Shown: positions 1 through 8,193, counted from the stretch's first letter. The stretch is 35,411 bases of DNA from Candidatus Omnitrophota bacterium (GCA_023247215.1 JAHFGX010000014.1:1-35411); one strand, 5' to 3'. The notes: generated by a model not told the origin, from the sequence alone. Program-made: numbers and translations.

Positions 1-145
1 ACAGCGCGGCCAGGTGGATGAACAGGATGCCCAGCGCGATGTCCCACTTGATCCGGAGTTTCGGCGTGATCAGGCCCTCGGCTGCCTGGCGGTCCAAATC
101 CTGCTCAACCGCTTGCAGTTCGGGGTTGGAAAGGGTGGTTTGCAT
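1..145 (-). CDS. Partial membrane protein, possibly a fatty acid desaturase (N-terminus only)
   Basis: Only the first 48 codons lie in the window; the gene runs off the left edge. The product starts MQTTLSNPELQAVEQ, has a short polar N-terminus, then a hydrophobic segment from about residue 35 ending in FIHLAAL. A basic linker, a W and then an HLAAL-type first membrane helix resembles the start of membrane acyl-CoA/acyl-lipid desaturases, but no histidine box is visible, so the family is a guess. The start is well supported: AAGGAG lies just upstream of the ATG and a consensus promoter about 40 bases further upstream. It is transcribed separately from the minus-strand gene behind it. Another integral membrane enzyme with a similar first helix is equally possible. 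Confidence 0.45.
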   Translation of the reverse strand, partial: MQTTLSNPELQAVEQDLDRQAAEGLITPKLRIKWDIALGILFIHLAAL

Positions 146-188
146 TCGTCTCCTTGTGGGTAGGCGCTCGTACATATGCGCACCCTTT

Positions 189-217
189 ACGATACCGGCT
201 TCAGAAGCGGTTGTCAA
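189..217 (-). promoter_or_regulatory. Sigma-70-type promoter for the partial minus-strand gene
   Basis: On the minus strand a perfect -35 TTGACA (217 to 212) is followed after exactly 17 bases by TATCGT (194 to 189), four of six matches to TATAAT. Initiation would fall near 182, giving a leader of about 36 bases with a strong AAGGAG ribosome site before the ATG at 145. The position, in the gap after the stop of the upstream minus-strand gene, fits an independent promoter. Confidence 0.7.
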
Positions 218-242
218 AGGAAAAGCACGGCGCCGCAGCCGG

Positions 243-1061
243 TTAGTACCGCTCAATCTGCCTCAGGAGGCAATAGGCCAGCCGGTCTCTGGTGAGGAGA
301 GTGATGAGGCCGCGGTGGAGCAGCGCTTCCACGGTGTCTTCGGCAGCACTCATCAGCTGCGCGGTGCTGGAGAGGGTCTGGAAGTGGAGGAAGTACCACT
401 CAAGAGCCTGGCGCTCCTCCCGCGGCAGGGGGGCCAACGCATCCGCGACGATGATCTGGTGCACGTTGTTGAGAAACTGATACGGAATACATCGCAAGTA
501 GCTGTAGGACGTGAGCTTACGTTGTGTCTGGTCCACAGGTTCGTTGAGCTTGTCGTAGGTGGAGACGACGTCGGGCCAGAACCGCGCCCGCAGGTACCCG
601 GCCAGCGATGATTCGGTCGGGTCATGCGCGAAGGCGAAGGCGCAGTGGCGGAAGATGTGGTGGAGGAGGCGCGAATAGTCCCGGTCGGTAAAGGCGCGGT
701 AGTCCCCGCGGACGCTGCGACGCTCGTCGCTGGTGCGCGCGACGAACCGGCAGCCTTCCGTCGACAGCAGGAAGTCCCAGTAGGCGATGCCCCAGGTGAA
801 GAGCGGCTGGAACTCCTGCACCAGCGCTTGGTAGGAGGGGCCCAGCCCCCCGGGGATCGGCTCGCCGGTGTTCAGGGCGGCGGCGTGGGTTTGGTACAAT
901 TGGGCGACAAGCCACTCGACATGGGGCAGCTTGCCGCGCCGGAGCGAGCCGAGCTCAGGCTGCGTGAAGACCTGGGGCAGGGCGATCTCAAGAGCGGGCT
1001 CCTCCTGAACGTTCAATTCCTCGATGGAGACGTCCATGGGCAGCGTCAAGAAATCTCGCAT
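243..1061 (-). CDS. Conserved-looking protein of unknown function with a sigma-region-4-like C-terminus
   Basis: This 272-residue protein was not recognised as a named family. It has no signal peptide or membrane segment. A central aromatic-rich stretch (about residues 85-130) precedes the string RKLTSYSYLRCIPYQFLN (181-198). Residues 209-258 read LPREERQALEWYF, then LSSTAQLM, then TVEALLHRGLITLL. This follows the pattern of sigma-70 region 4 (LPxxER, a first helix, a recognition helix with TV, then a closing RGL...L helix). A transcription regulator or divergent sigma-like factor is an inference; no clear region 2 was identified. The start at 1061 has only a weak ribosome site, and the Met at residue 9 is an alternative. 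It is divergent from the membrane protein at 1099 with a gap of 37 bases. Confidence 0.6.
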   Translation of the reverse strand: MRDFLTLPMDVSIEELNVQEEPALEIALPQVFTQPELGSLRRGKLPHVEWLVAQLYQTHAAALNTGEPIPGGLGPSYQALVQEFQPLFTWGIAYWDFLLSTEGCRFVARTSDERRSVRGDYRAFTDRDYSRLLHHIFRHCAFAFAHDPTESSLAGYLRARFWPDVVSTYDKLNEPVDQTQRKLTSYSYLRCIPYQFLNNVHQIIVADALAPLPREERQALEWYFLHFQTLSSTAQLMSAAEDTVEALLHRGLITLLTRDRLAYCLLRQIERY

Positions 1062-1098
1062 AGCGGCGGTAGTCTAGCATAGGGCGGGAGCGGACACA

Positions 1099-1722
1099 AT
1101 GGGATGGGTGAACGTGCTGGGATGGGGGCTGGTCCTGCTTGGGGCGCTCTGGCTGCTCTCGGCCTGGCGGCGGTCCGGCATCCTGGTGAAGGTGCGGGGG
1201 ACGCTGGCCGGGGGCCTGCTGCTCGGCGTCGGAGGGTTGTGCCTGGCGCTCGTGATGGCGCTGCGGTCATTCGAGGCCTTTTCCGCCGCCACCGTGATCG
1301 CCCAGGTGCGCTGCCGCTGGACCGGCCCGAAAGCGTTTGAGCTGACCTGGACGCCGATCCGCAACGGGACACCAGGACAGCCGCAGACCGTTCAGCTCCG
1401 CGGGGATCAATGGGCCGTCAGCGGCGGGATGGTGAAGTGGCACCCATGGCTGACGGCGCTGGGGCTGCCGAGCTATCACAAACCCACCCGGTTAAGCGGC
1501 CGCTATGCCACGGCGGCGGAGGAAATCGCCTCCCCGCCGAGCGCGGTGGCGCTGGGCCAGGAGCCGGATCGCCTGTGGTGGTGGTTCTACCAGTTGGACC
1601 CGTACCTGCCGTTCGTCGAGGCGGTCTACGGCAGCACGGCCTTTACGTATGTGAATCCCGCCGTGCCGGTTGACGTGGCCGTCAGCCCCTCCGGCTACCT
1701 CGTGCAGCGCCCCCGCCGGTAG
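1099..1722 (+). CDS. Small conserved inner-membrane protein (family often labelled cation/multidrug efflux pump)
   Basis: The 207-residue product has two predicted membrane helices at the N-terminus (about 5-22 and 36-56), separated by a short basic loop. A soluble domain of about 150 residues follows. The soluble part carries QLRGDQW, MVKWHPWLTALGLPSYHKPTRLSGRY, then VEAVYGSTAF, and ends with GYLVQRPRR. This order matches a widespread proteobacterial-type family that databases often name cation/multidrug efflux pump, although two helices cannot make a pump and the function is unknown. GGAG about ten bases upstream supports the ATG start. No terminator is seen before the purB promoter. The family assignment rests on remembered motif order, not on a search. 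Confidence 0.65.
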   Translation: MGWVNVLGWGLVLLGALWLLSAWRRSGILVKVRGTLAGGLLLGVGGLCLALVMALRSFEAFSAATVIAQVRCRWTGPKAFELTWTPIRNGTPGQPQTVQLRGDQWAVSGGMVKWHPWLTALGLPSYHKPTRLSGRYATAAEEIASPPSAVALGQEPDRLWWWFYQLDPYLPFVEAVYGSTAFTYVNPAVPVDVAVSPSGYLVQRPRR

Positions 1723-1728
1723 TGGCGG

Positions 1729-1800
1729 GGTTTTGACAGGATGGCGGGAGTGTGTTAAAGTATTTTTGTTCGTTAGACGTCACGCCTGCCTGTCAAAACC
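1729..1800. repeat. 12-bp perfect inverted repeat spanning the purB promoter
   Basis: GGTTTTGACAGG at 1729-1740 is repeated as its exact reverse complement CCTGTCAAAACC at 1789-1800, with 48 bases between. Partial symmetry continues inward (GGCG on both sides). The left arm contains the -35 hexamer and the right arm lies in the transcribed leader, so the pair could be a two-site operator. No flanking target duplication is visible, which argues against a minimal mobile element with terminal repeats. No T-run follows, so it is not an intrinsic terminator. Confidence 0.55.
1733..1761 (+). promoter_or_regulatory. Probable promoter of the purine operon
   Basis: A perfect -35 TTGACA (1733-1738) is separated by 17 bases from TAAAGT (1756-1761). 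An extended -10 element TGT lies directly before it (1753-1755). Initiation would fall near 1768, giving a leader of about 150 bases before purB. The -35 box lies inside the left arm of a 12-bp inverted repeat (1729-1740), so a protein binding that arm would block polymerase. Confidence 0.7.
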
Positions 1801-1883
1801 ACAACTTCGAGTTACGAACCGTGATCGGCTGTGTGCGACACTCCTGCGACGCTTAGAACGGCCCCTCTTCGGTCGGGGTTGAC

Positions 1884-1913
1884 GCCTCACCCCGCCGCTG
1901 CCGGCGTTGAGGC
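1884..1913 (+). promoter_or_regulatory. Stable leader hairpin directly before the purB start codon
   Basis: GCCTCA (1884-1889) pairs with TGAGGC (1908-1913), and CGCCG (1893-1897) pairs with CGGCG (1902-1906) around a 4-base loop, with a small CCC/T internal loop. The helix ends six bases before the purB ATG. No Shine-Dalgarno sequence is visible, so the helix may set the translation rate. Further upstream, GTTCGT (1768-1773) can pair with ACGAAC (1814-1819). The leader does not match a purine or PRPP riboswitch that I can recognise. Confidence 0.5.
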
Positions 1914-1919
1914 CCGTCC

Positions 1920-3212
1920 ATGATCCCACGCTATACCCTTCCGGAGATGGGCCGCCTCTGGAGCGATGAGCGCCGGCTCCAGGTCATGCTCCAGGTGGAG
2001 TTGCTCGTGCTCGACGCGCAGGCCAAGCTGGGCGTGGTGCCGCGCGCGGCGGTCCGCGAGATTCGCAAACGAGTCCGCGTGGATGCCGCGCGCGTCCAGC
2101 AGCGCGAGGCCGCCACCCGCCACGACGTGATCGCCTTCATTGAGCACCTCGAAGAGCGCGTGGGGCCCTACGGGCGCTACCTCCACTTCGGGTTGACCTC
2201 CAGCGACGTCCTCGACACCTCGTTGGGTGTCGTGCTCAACCACTCCGCCGGGCTGCTGCAGCAGGACTTGCGCCGCCTCATGGCGGCGCTGGCGAAGCAG
2301 GCCCGCCGCCACAAGCGCACGCTCGCCATGGGCCGCACCCACGGCATCCACGCCGAGCCCACCACCTTCGGTTTGAAGCTGGCGATGTTTTACGACCAAT
2401 TCACCCGGCACCGGACGCGCCTGGCAGCGGTGGAGCGCGAGGTCAGCGTCGGGAAGATCTCCGGCGCGGTGGGCACGTTCGCCAACGTGGACCCATCGGT
2501 CGAGCGCCACGTCTGCCGGAGCCTGGGGCTGCGCCCCGCGCCCATCTCCACCCAGATCGTGCAGCGGGATGTGCACGCCAGCTATGTCGCCACCCTCGCC
2601 CTCATCGGCGGCACGCTGGAGCAGCTCGCCACCGAAATCCGCAACCTGCAGCGCACCGAGGTGCGGGAGCTGGAAGAGCCCTTCGGCAAGGGACAGAAGG
2701 GCTCCTCCGCCATGCCCCACAAGAAAAATCCCATCACGTGCGAGCGCATCGCCGGCCTCTCGCGGCTGCTGCGCGGCTACAGCGTGACGGCGATGGAGAA
2801 TATCTGCCTCTGGCACGAGCGCGACATCACCCATTCCTCGACGGAGCGCGTGATGCTGGCCGACGCGAGCATCCTGCTGGACTACATGCTCCAGACCATG
2901 ACGTGGGTGCTGGACGGGCTGGTGGTGCACAAGGACCGGATGCGCGCGAACATTGACCTGACGCGCGGCGTGGTCTTCTCCGGCCAGGTGCTCTTGGCGC
3001 TCATGAGCCGGGGGCTCTCGCGTACGGCCGCCTACGAGTTGGTGCAGCGGGTCGCGCTCGAGACCTGGCGCACCGGCGCGGATTTCCAGGACGCGCTCAT
3101 GCGGGATGCGGGTATCCGCCGGCACTTGACCCCGCAGCGGATCCGGCGCTGCCTCGATCCGGCCGCCGCCCTGCGCCACGTGGACACGATTTTCACGCGG
3201 GTGGGGCTATGA
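1920..3212 (+). CDS. purB: Adenylosuccinate lyase
   Basis: This 430-residue enzyme of the fumarase/aspartase superfamily splits SAICAR to AICAR and adenylosuccinate to AMP, releasing fumarate. The N-terminus MIPRYTLPEMGRLWSDE is typical of the family and fixes the start. Also visible are TSSDV (93-97), the histidine motif GRTHGIHAEPTTF with His141, and the superfamily signature GSSAMPHKKNP (261-271) on the flexible catalytic loop. Length is normal for the short bacterial form. The start lacks a Shine-Dalgarno sequence and follows a strong hairpin. Its stop overlaps the next ATG (ATGA), so the lipoprotein behind it is translationally coupled. It is the first gene of the purine operon. Confidence 0.97.
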   Translation: MIPRYTLPEMGRLWSDERRLQVMLQVELLVLDAQAKLGVVPRAAVREIRKRVRVDAARVQQREAATRHDVIAFIEHLEERVGPYGRYLHFGLTSSDVLDTSLGVVLNHSAGLLQQDLRRLMAALAKQARRHKRTLAMGRTHGIHAEPTTFGLKLAMFYDQFTRHRTRLAAVEREVSVGKISGAVGTFANVDPSVERHVCRSLGLRPAPISTQIVQRDVHASYVATLALIGGTLEQLATEIRNLQRTEVRELEEPFGKGQKGSSAMPHKKNPITCERIAGLSRLLRGYSVTAMENICLWHERDITHSSTERVMLADASILLDYMLQTMTWVLDGLVVHKDRMRANIDLTRGVVFSGQVLLALMSRGLSRTAAYELVQRVALETWRTGADFQDALMRDAGIRRHLTPQRIRRCLDPAAALRHVDTIFTRVGL

Positions 3213-3658
3213 CGGGCATAGGTGTCAGACACTTTTTGCCGCACAAAAAGTGTCTGACACCTATGCTGGTCTGTGTGCTGCTGACGGGCTGCCTGCATCG
3301 CAGCTTGACCATCCGGTCCGAGCCGCCTGGAGCGGCGATCTTCGTCAACGATCACGATATGAAAAGCGTGACGCCGCACACCTACGACTTCATGTGGTAC
3401 GGCTGGCACCGCATCACGCTGACGAAACACGGCTATGACCGGTTGGACGACCTGACGCTGCTGAAGGCGCCGCCCCACCTGTGGATCCCCATGGACCTGG
3501 CCATGGAGCTGATGCCGTTCCCGGTCCGGGATGACAAAGTGTTGTCGTATCAGCTGAAGCCGAGCATCCCGCTGCCGGAGCCGGCGCGGCCGCCGTTGCC
3601 GCCCCGCGAGCTGCCGCCCGATCCGGCCGTGGACGAACCCCGAAAGGACGGCCCGTGA
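3209..3658 (+). CDS. PEGA-like lipoprotein inside the purine operon; N-terminus overlaps a palindromic repeat
   Basis: Starting at the ATG that overlaps the purB stop, the product is 149 residues. Its first 18 codons come almost wholly from a 23-bp palindrome and do not look like a signal sequence. From the in-frame Met at 3263 the protein reads [10 protein letters not shown], a very short lipoprotein signal with lipobox LTGC. A PEGA-type segment follows ([17 protein letters not shown]), then an aromatic-rich part and a Pro-rich tail. The mature protein is probably a small periplasmic lipoprotein. The palindrome may have replaced or truncated the original signal peptide, so the true start (3209 or 3263) is uncertain. 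It has no obvious purine role and is cotranscribed by position; its stop overlaps the purC start. Confidence 0.7.
   Translation: MTGIGVRHFLPHKKCLTPMLVCVLLTGCLHRSLTIRSEPPGAAIFVNDHDMKSVTPHTYDFMWYGWHRITLTKHGYDRLDDLTLLKAPPHLWIPMDLAMELMPFPVRDDKVLSYQLKPSIPLPEPARPPLPPRELPPDPAVDEPRKDGP
3216..3266. repeat. REP-like perfect palindrome, 23-bp arms with 5-base loop
   Basis: The left arm 3216-3238 and right arm 3244-3266 are exact reverse complements, separated by CCGCA. Each arm contains the core GTGTCAGACAC (or its complement), which is itself nearly palindromic, so the element could fold as one long hairpin or a cross. AGGTGTCAGACAC-type palindromes are, as I recall, dispersed elements in many environmental bacterial genomes, probably related to REP elements moved by TnpA-REP transposases; no such transposase is in the window. 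It sits within the first 20 codons of the lipoprotein gene, two bases after the purB stop codon region. Confidence 0.85.
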
Positions 3659-4377
3659 TGGTGACGACCCGCGGAGAACAGCTCTACGAAGGCAAAGCCA
3701 AGATCCTGTACGCCACCGAGAACCCGGACCAGGTGATCCAATATTTCAAGGACGACGCCACCGCGTTCAACGCGCAGAAGCGCGGCACGATCGTGGACAA
3801 GGGCGTGTGCAACAACCGCATCGCCTCCCGGTTGTTCGAGCTGTTGGAGCGGGAAGGCGTGCCGACCCATTTCGTGAAGCAGCTCAGCGACCGCGAGATG
3901 CTGGTCAAGCGCCTGGAGATCATCCCGTTGGAAGTGACCATGCGCAACATCACCGCCGGCGGGATGAGCCGCATGCTCGGCATCGAGGAAGGCCTTCCCT
4001 TGAATCCTCCCGTTTTCGAGTGGCACTACAAGAGCGATCCGCTGGCCGACCCGCTGATCAACGATGACCACATCCTGGCCCTGAAGCTGGCCACCCCGCA
4101 GGAGCTTGAGACGATCCGCCGCCTCTCCGCCCAAGTCAACGACGCGCTGAAGCGCTACTTCGCGGCGCGAGGCATTGACCTAGTGGACTTCAAGCTGGAA
4201 TTTGGCCGGCACAAAGGCGCCATCCTGTTGGGGGATGAGATTTCTCCCGACACCTGCCGGTTCTGGGAGCAGGGCACCAAGCGCAAGCTGGACAAGGACC
4301 GGTTCCGACGCGATCTGGGCGACGTGGAAGCGGCCTACCAGGAAATTCTCAAGCGCGTGTTGGGCGAGACGGCATGA
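3658..4377 (+). CDS. purC: Phosphoribosylaminoimidazole-succinocarboxamide synthase (SAICAR synthetase)
   Basis: The enzyme joins aspartate to CAIR using ATP, giving SAICAR. The 239-residue product has the family's N-terminal [10 protein letters not shown] nucleotide-binding hairpin. It also has [12 protein letters not shown], the substrate-site segment [14 protein letters not shown], the [17 protein letters not shown] stretch and [10 protein letters not shown] near the C-terminal third. Length is typical of the short bacterial type. The ATG at 3658 overlaps the lipoprotein stop (TGATG) and has AAAGGA nine bases upstream; a GTG one codon earlier is an alternative. It feeds SAICAR to PurB, encoded at the operon start. 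Confidence 0.97.
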   Translation: MVTTRGEQLYEGKAKILYATENPDQVIQYFKDDATAFNAQKRGTIVDKGVCNNRIASRLFELLEREGVPTHFVKQLSDREMLVKRLEIIPLEVTMRNITAGGMSRMLGIEEGLPLNPPVFEWHYKSDPLADPLINDDHILALKLATPQELETIRRLSAQVNDALKRYFAARGIDLVDFKLEFGRHKGAILLGDEISPDTCRFWEQGTKRKLDKDRFRRDLGDVEAAYQEILKRVLGETA

Positions 4378-4400
4378 TCCTTCGACGAGTCGAACCATGA
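4373..4400. repeat. Short palindromic repeat between purC and purS (supplies the purS start codon)
   Basis: The 28 bases contain CATGATCCTTCGACG (4373-4387) and GTCGAACCATG (4389-4399), with TTCGA/TCGAA forming a small hairpin. The purC stop TGA lies in the first part and the purS ATG is the end of the second. The first part recurs with one mismatch at 32495 across the skp stop codon. The second recurs exactly at 15342, ending in the nrdR start codon. This suggests a dispersed small repeat family shaping gene boundaries. Confidence 0.5.
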
Positions 4401-4639
4401 TCGCGCGCGTGTCTGTGACCCTCAAGCCCAGCATCCTGGATCCGCAGGGCAAGACCATTCACCAGGCGCTGGAATCGCTCGGCTTCAAGGGTGTCACGCG
4501 CGTGCGGATGGGCAAGCTGATCGAGATCGAGTTGAAGCACGGCAGCAAGGCGGCGGCCAAGCGGGACGTGGAGCGGATGTGCCGGAAGCTCCTCGCCAAC
4601 CCCATCGTCGAGACGTACCGGATTGATCTGGCCTCCTGA
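4397..4639 (+). CDS. purS: FGAM synthase subunit PurS
   Basis: The 80-residue protein is the small dimeric subunit that bridges PurQ and PurL in the three-part formylglycinamidine ribonucleotide synthase. It reads MIARVSVTLKPSILDPQGK, then ALESLGF, VRMGKLIEIEL and a C-terminal helix ending NPIVETYRIDLAS, the standard PurS pattern. An open frame extends upstream inside purC, but the family length and alignment point to the ATG at 4397. No Shine-Dalgarno sequence is visible; the start codon lies at the end of a palindromic repeat. It sits directly upstream of purQ and purL, as expected for a subunit of one complex. Confidence 0.95.
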   Translation: MIARVSVTLKPSILDPQGKTIHQALESLGFKGVTRVRMGKLIEIELKHGSKAAAKRDVERMCRKLLANPIVETYRIDLAS

Positions 4640-4648
4640 CATCAGCCT

Positions 4649-5340
<692 letters not shown>

Positions 5341-5344
<4 letters not shown>

Positions 5345-7572
5345 TGCCACGCCAGGACGACGAGCCGCTCGTGCGCCGGGCGGCGAAATCCCACAACCTC
5401 ACCGAGGCCCAGTACGCGCAGATCGTCCGCATCTTAAAGCGCCGGCCCACACTGACTGAGGTGGGAATGTTTGGTGTTCTCTGGAGTGAACACTGCTCTT
5501 ACGCGAGCTCGAAGATCTATCTCAAGACGTTTCCGACCAAGGGCAAGCGGATCCTTGTGGCAGCCGGCAAGGAAAACGCGGGGCTCGTGGACATCGGCGA
5601 TGGGCTGGGCGTGGCCTTCAAGGTAGAATCGCACAACCACCCCAGCGCGGTTGAGCCGCACGCGGGTGCTGCCACCGGGGTCGGGGGGATCATCCGCGAC
5701 ATCTTCACGATGGGCGCGCGGCCGATCGCGCTGTTCGACAGCCTGCGTTTCGGCCCGCTGAATGGGCACCAGCGCACGCGATTCCTGTTCGAGGGCGTCG
5801 TGAAAGGCATCGCCGATTACGGCAACGCGGTCGGCGTGCCGACCGTCGGCGGAGAGATCTATTTTGATGAGACCTACCGGGAGAACCCGCTGGTCAACGT
5901 GATGTGCATCGGCGTGGTGCCGCACAAGGCGGTGGCGAAGGGTGCGGCGCGCGGGATCGGCAACCCGGTGATCTACGTCGGCTCCTCGACGGGCCGGGAC
6001 GGGCTGGGCGGGGCCAGCTTCGCCTCCCGCGAGCTGACCGAGGAGTCCGAGGCGGACCGCCCCGCGGTGCAGCTGGGCGATCCGTTCGCCGAGAAATGTT
6101 TGATCGAAGCGACGCTGGAAGCGCTGGCCACCGGCGATGTCGTTGGCATCCAGGACATGGGCGCGGCCGGCCTGACGTGCTCCACCTGCGAGACGGCCTC
6201 GCGCGGCCGCTGCGGCATGGAGATTGACGTGGCCAAGGTGCCGCGGCGCGAGAGCGGCATGACGCCCTACGAAGTGATGCTGTCCGAGTCGCAGGAGCGG
6301 ATGCTGCTGATCGCCAAGAAGGGGAAAGAGGCGGCCATCACGCGGCTCTTCGCCAGATGGGGACTGCATGCCGTGACGATCGGGCGCGTCACCGGCGGCG
6401 ACCGGATGCGCGTGTTTGATGGCTCCGAACTCGTGGCGGATCTCCCCGTTGCTGCGCTGACCCACGGGGCGCCGGTCTACCGCCGCCCAGTCAAGCGCCC
6501 GGCGGATGTCGCGCGGCGGCAGCGGTTGCCGCTGCGCGCAATACCGCTCCCGCGCGATTACAGCCAAACGCTGCTCCAATTGCTCGGCTCGCCGACGATC
6601 GCGGACAAGGCCGCCGTCTACGAGCAGTACGACCACATGGTGCAGACCAACACGGCGGTGTTGCCGGGCCGGTCGGACGCGGCCGTGCTGCGCGTGAAAG
6701 GAACGGACAGCCTGCTGGCCGCGACGACGGACGCCAACGGCACCTACTGCCTGCTCGACCCCTACGAGGGCGGCAAGCTGGCGGTGGCCGAGGCGGCTCG
6801 GAACCTGGCGTGCGTCGGGGCGGAGCCGCTGGCCGTGACCGACTGCCTCAACTTCGGCAGCCCGCAGGATCCCGGCGTGATGTGGCAGTTGCGCGAGTGC
6901 GTGCGCGGCATTGCAGAGGCGTGCCGGGCGTTCGAGACGCCGGTGACCGGCGGCAACGTCAGCTTGTACAATGAAAGCCCGAGCGGGGCGGTGGATCCCA
7001 CCCCGGTGATCGGCATGATCGGCTTGCTGCAGCGGCCGCCGGTGACGATGGAATTTAAAGACGAGGGGGATGCCATCATTCTGCTCGGGGAGACGCGCGA
7101 AGAGCTGGGCGGCAGCGAATATCTCAAGCTGATCCATGGCCGCAAGCAAGGCCGGCCGCCGCGGGTGGACTTGGCCGGCGAGCGACGGCTGCAGCGACTG
7201 CTGGCGGCGGCCGCGCGCGACGGGCTGCTCAAGTCCGCCCACGACTGCGCTGAGGGCGGGTTGGCGGTGGCCCTGGCGGAGTGCTGCCTCGCAGAGCGCG
7301 ACCGGATGCTCGGCGCCTCGCTGGAGGCTGAGGCGCTGGCGTCGGGGCGCCGGCTGCGCCTGGACGCGCTCCTGTTCGGCGAATCCGCCGGCCGCGTGGT
7401 GATCAGTTGCGAGCCGCGCCGCGCCGACGCTGCCGCGGCGCTGGCCGAGCGGTTCAACGTGCCGGCGCGCTTGATCGGCCGGGTCGGCGGCGGCCGGTTG
7501 GTCCTGGGCGACTGGATTGACGCCGGGGTGGCCGAGATGAGCTTGGCCTGGCGCGGAGCGTTTAAATTATAG
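5341..7572 (+). CDS. purL: FGAM synthase subunit PurL (small form)
   Basis: PurL converts FGAR, ATP and ammonia to FGAM. The 743-residue length marks the small type that needs PurS and PurQ. Motifs include [11 protein letters not shown] (about 44-54), [19 protein letters not shown] (about 95-113), the [13 protein letters not shown] segment, and [10 protein letters not shown] in the second PurM-like half. The open frame extends upstream to 5218 within purQ, but the ATG at 5341 overlaps the purQ stop and gives the normal N-terminus. The gene ends in an A/T-rich spot that begins a toxin-antitoxin insertion. Confidence 0.97.
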
Positions 7573-7600
7573 ATACTTAATGAAAGTATGAAAGTATGAT
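7573..7600 (+). promoter_or_regulatory. A/T-rich operator/promoter candidate of the toxin-antitoxin pair
   Basis: Directly after the purL stop there is an unusually A/T-rich stretch. It holds an inverted repeat ATACTT (7573-7578) / AAGTAT (7584-7589) and a tandem repeat GAAAGTAT GAAAGTAT (7582-7597), followed by TATGAT (7595-7600), a plausible -10 box. Repeats of this kind are usual binding sites for AbrB/MazE-type antitoxins, which repress their own promoter. No good -35 box is visible, so the promoter is uncertain. Confidence 0.5.
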
Positions 7601-7630
7601 ATTCTCTATCTTGAGGGAGGAGGGCACGCG

Positions 7631-7924
7631 ATGTTACGACAGTTAAACGTGAAGCGGCAATTGACCATTCCTGCGCTGCTCGCGAAGCGGCTGGGGTTTG
7701 GCACAAAGGGGTGGGTGGACGTCTCGGAGCGGAACGGGATGCTGGTGATTATCCCGGTGGATATCGAAGCCCAGCAAGCCAAGCCGCTGCAATTCTCCGA
7801 CAAGGATTGGCACGCGTTTAATCGAACGGTTCGGGAAGAGTTGAAAGCGGGGAAAGGCCGGGTCCATGCAGATGCCGGGGCGTTCCTCCGCGATTTGAAG
7901 CGGCGCATCTCCTCAGGCGCATGA
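7631..7924 (+). CDS. AbrB/MazE-like antitoxin
   Basis: The 97-residue protein begins with a swapped-hairpin AbrB-type DNA-binding domain: NVKRQLTIPALLAKRLGFGTKGWVDVSERNGMLVIIPV (about 6-43). The C-terminal part is rich in charged residues (SDKDWHAFNRTVREELKAGKGR) and probably wraps the toxin. A very strong ribosome site (GGGAGGAGG) precedes the ATG. Its stop overlaps the toxin ATG (ATGA), the classical antitoxin-first arrangement with translational coupling. The pair is inserted between purL and purF. Base composition at the 5' side is more A/T-rich than the neighbours, a hint of acquisition. Confidence 0.85.
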   Translation: MLRQLNVKRQLTIPALLAKRLGFGTKGWVDVSERNGMLVIIPVDIEAQQAKPLQFSDKDWHAFNRTVREELKAGKGRVHADAGAFLRDLKRRISSGA

Positions 7925-8193
7925 GGATTGTCGAACTCCCTGGATTCCAGCGGGGGTTTGCCAAGCTTCCCAAACCGCTCCAAGAAAAGACCTGGTATCA
8001 GCTCCATGCGTTCGTGGAGCATATCGGCAGCCCGGCCAAACCGAAGTCGCTGCGCTTGAAAAAACTGCCTCAGGGGAACTTCGAAATCAGCGTGAATATG
8101 GACCTGCGCATTGTGTTTCAGTTGCATGGGGATGCGATCGTGCTGGTCTTGTTGGGTGACCATGAGGATGTCCGCCGGTATATGAGACGCTAA
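7921..8193 (+). CDS. RelE/ParE-superfamily toxin
   Basis: The 90-residue protein has the compact RelE/ParE fold pattern: an N-terminal strand and helices (FQRGFAKLPKPLQEKTWYQLHAFV), then KPKSLRLKKLPQGNFEISVNMDLRIVFQLHGDAIVLVLLGDHEDVRRYM. The segment G-N-F-E-I-S, D-L-R-I-V-F and a terminal H-x-x-V/Y matches type II mRNA interferase-like toxins. Whether it cleaves mRNA or poisons gyrase cannot be told from sequence. Its TAA stop overlaps the purF ATG (TAATG), so ribosomes that finish the toxin can restart on purF. Confidence 0.85.
   Translation: MRIVELPGFQRGFAKLPKPLQEKTWYQLHAFVEHIGSPAKPKSLRLKKLPQGNFEISVNMDLRIVFQLHGDAIVLVLLGDHEDVRRYMRR

Noticed and set aside
18-611. A 197-residue plus-strand frame at the left edge
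   Set aside because: It overlaps two minus-strand genes, one with a clear promoter and ribosome site, and its translation shows no domain.
1793-1798. A minus-strand promoter from TTGACA in the right arm of the inverted repeat
   Set aside because: No acceptable -10 box lies at 16-18 bases spacing on that strand.
1729-1800. A 72-base miniature transposable element with 12-bp terminal repeats
   Set aside because: No target-site duplication is visible on the flanks and the left repeat contains a functional-looking -35 box, so an operator reading is simpler.
5434-7242. A 602-residue open frame on the minus strand opposite purL
   Set aside because: It is a shadow caused by high GC at third codon positions; its translation is Arg/Gln/His/Val-rich low-quality sequence with no motif, and purL is certain on the plus strand.
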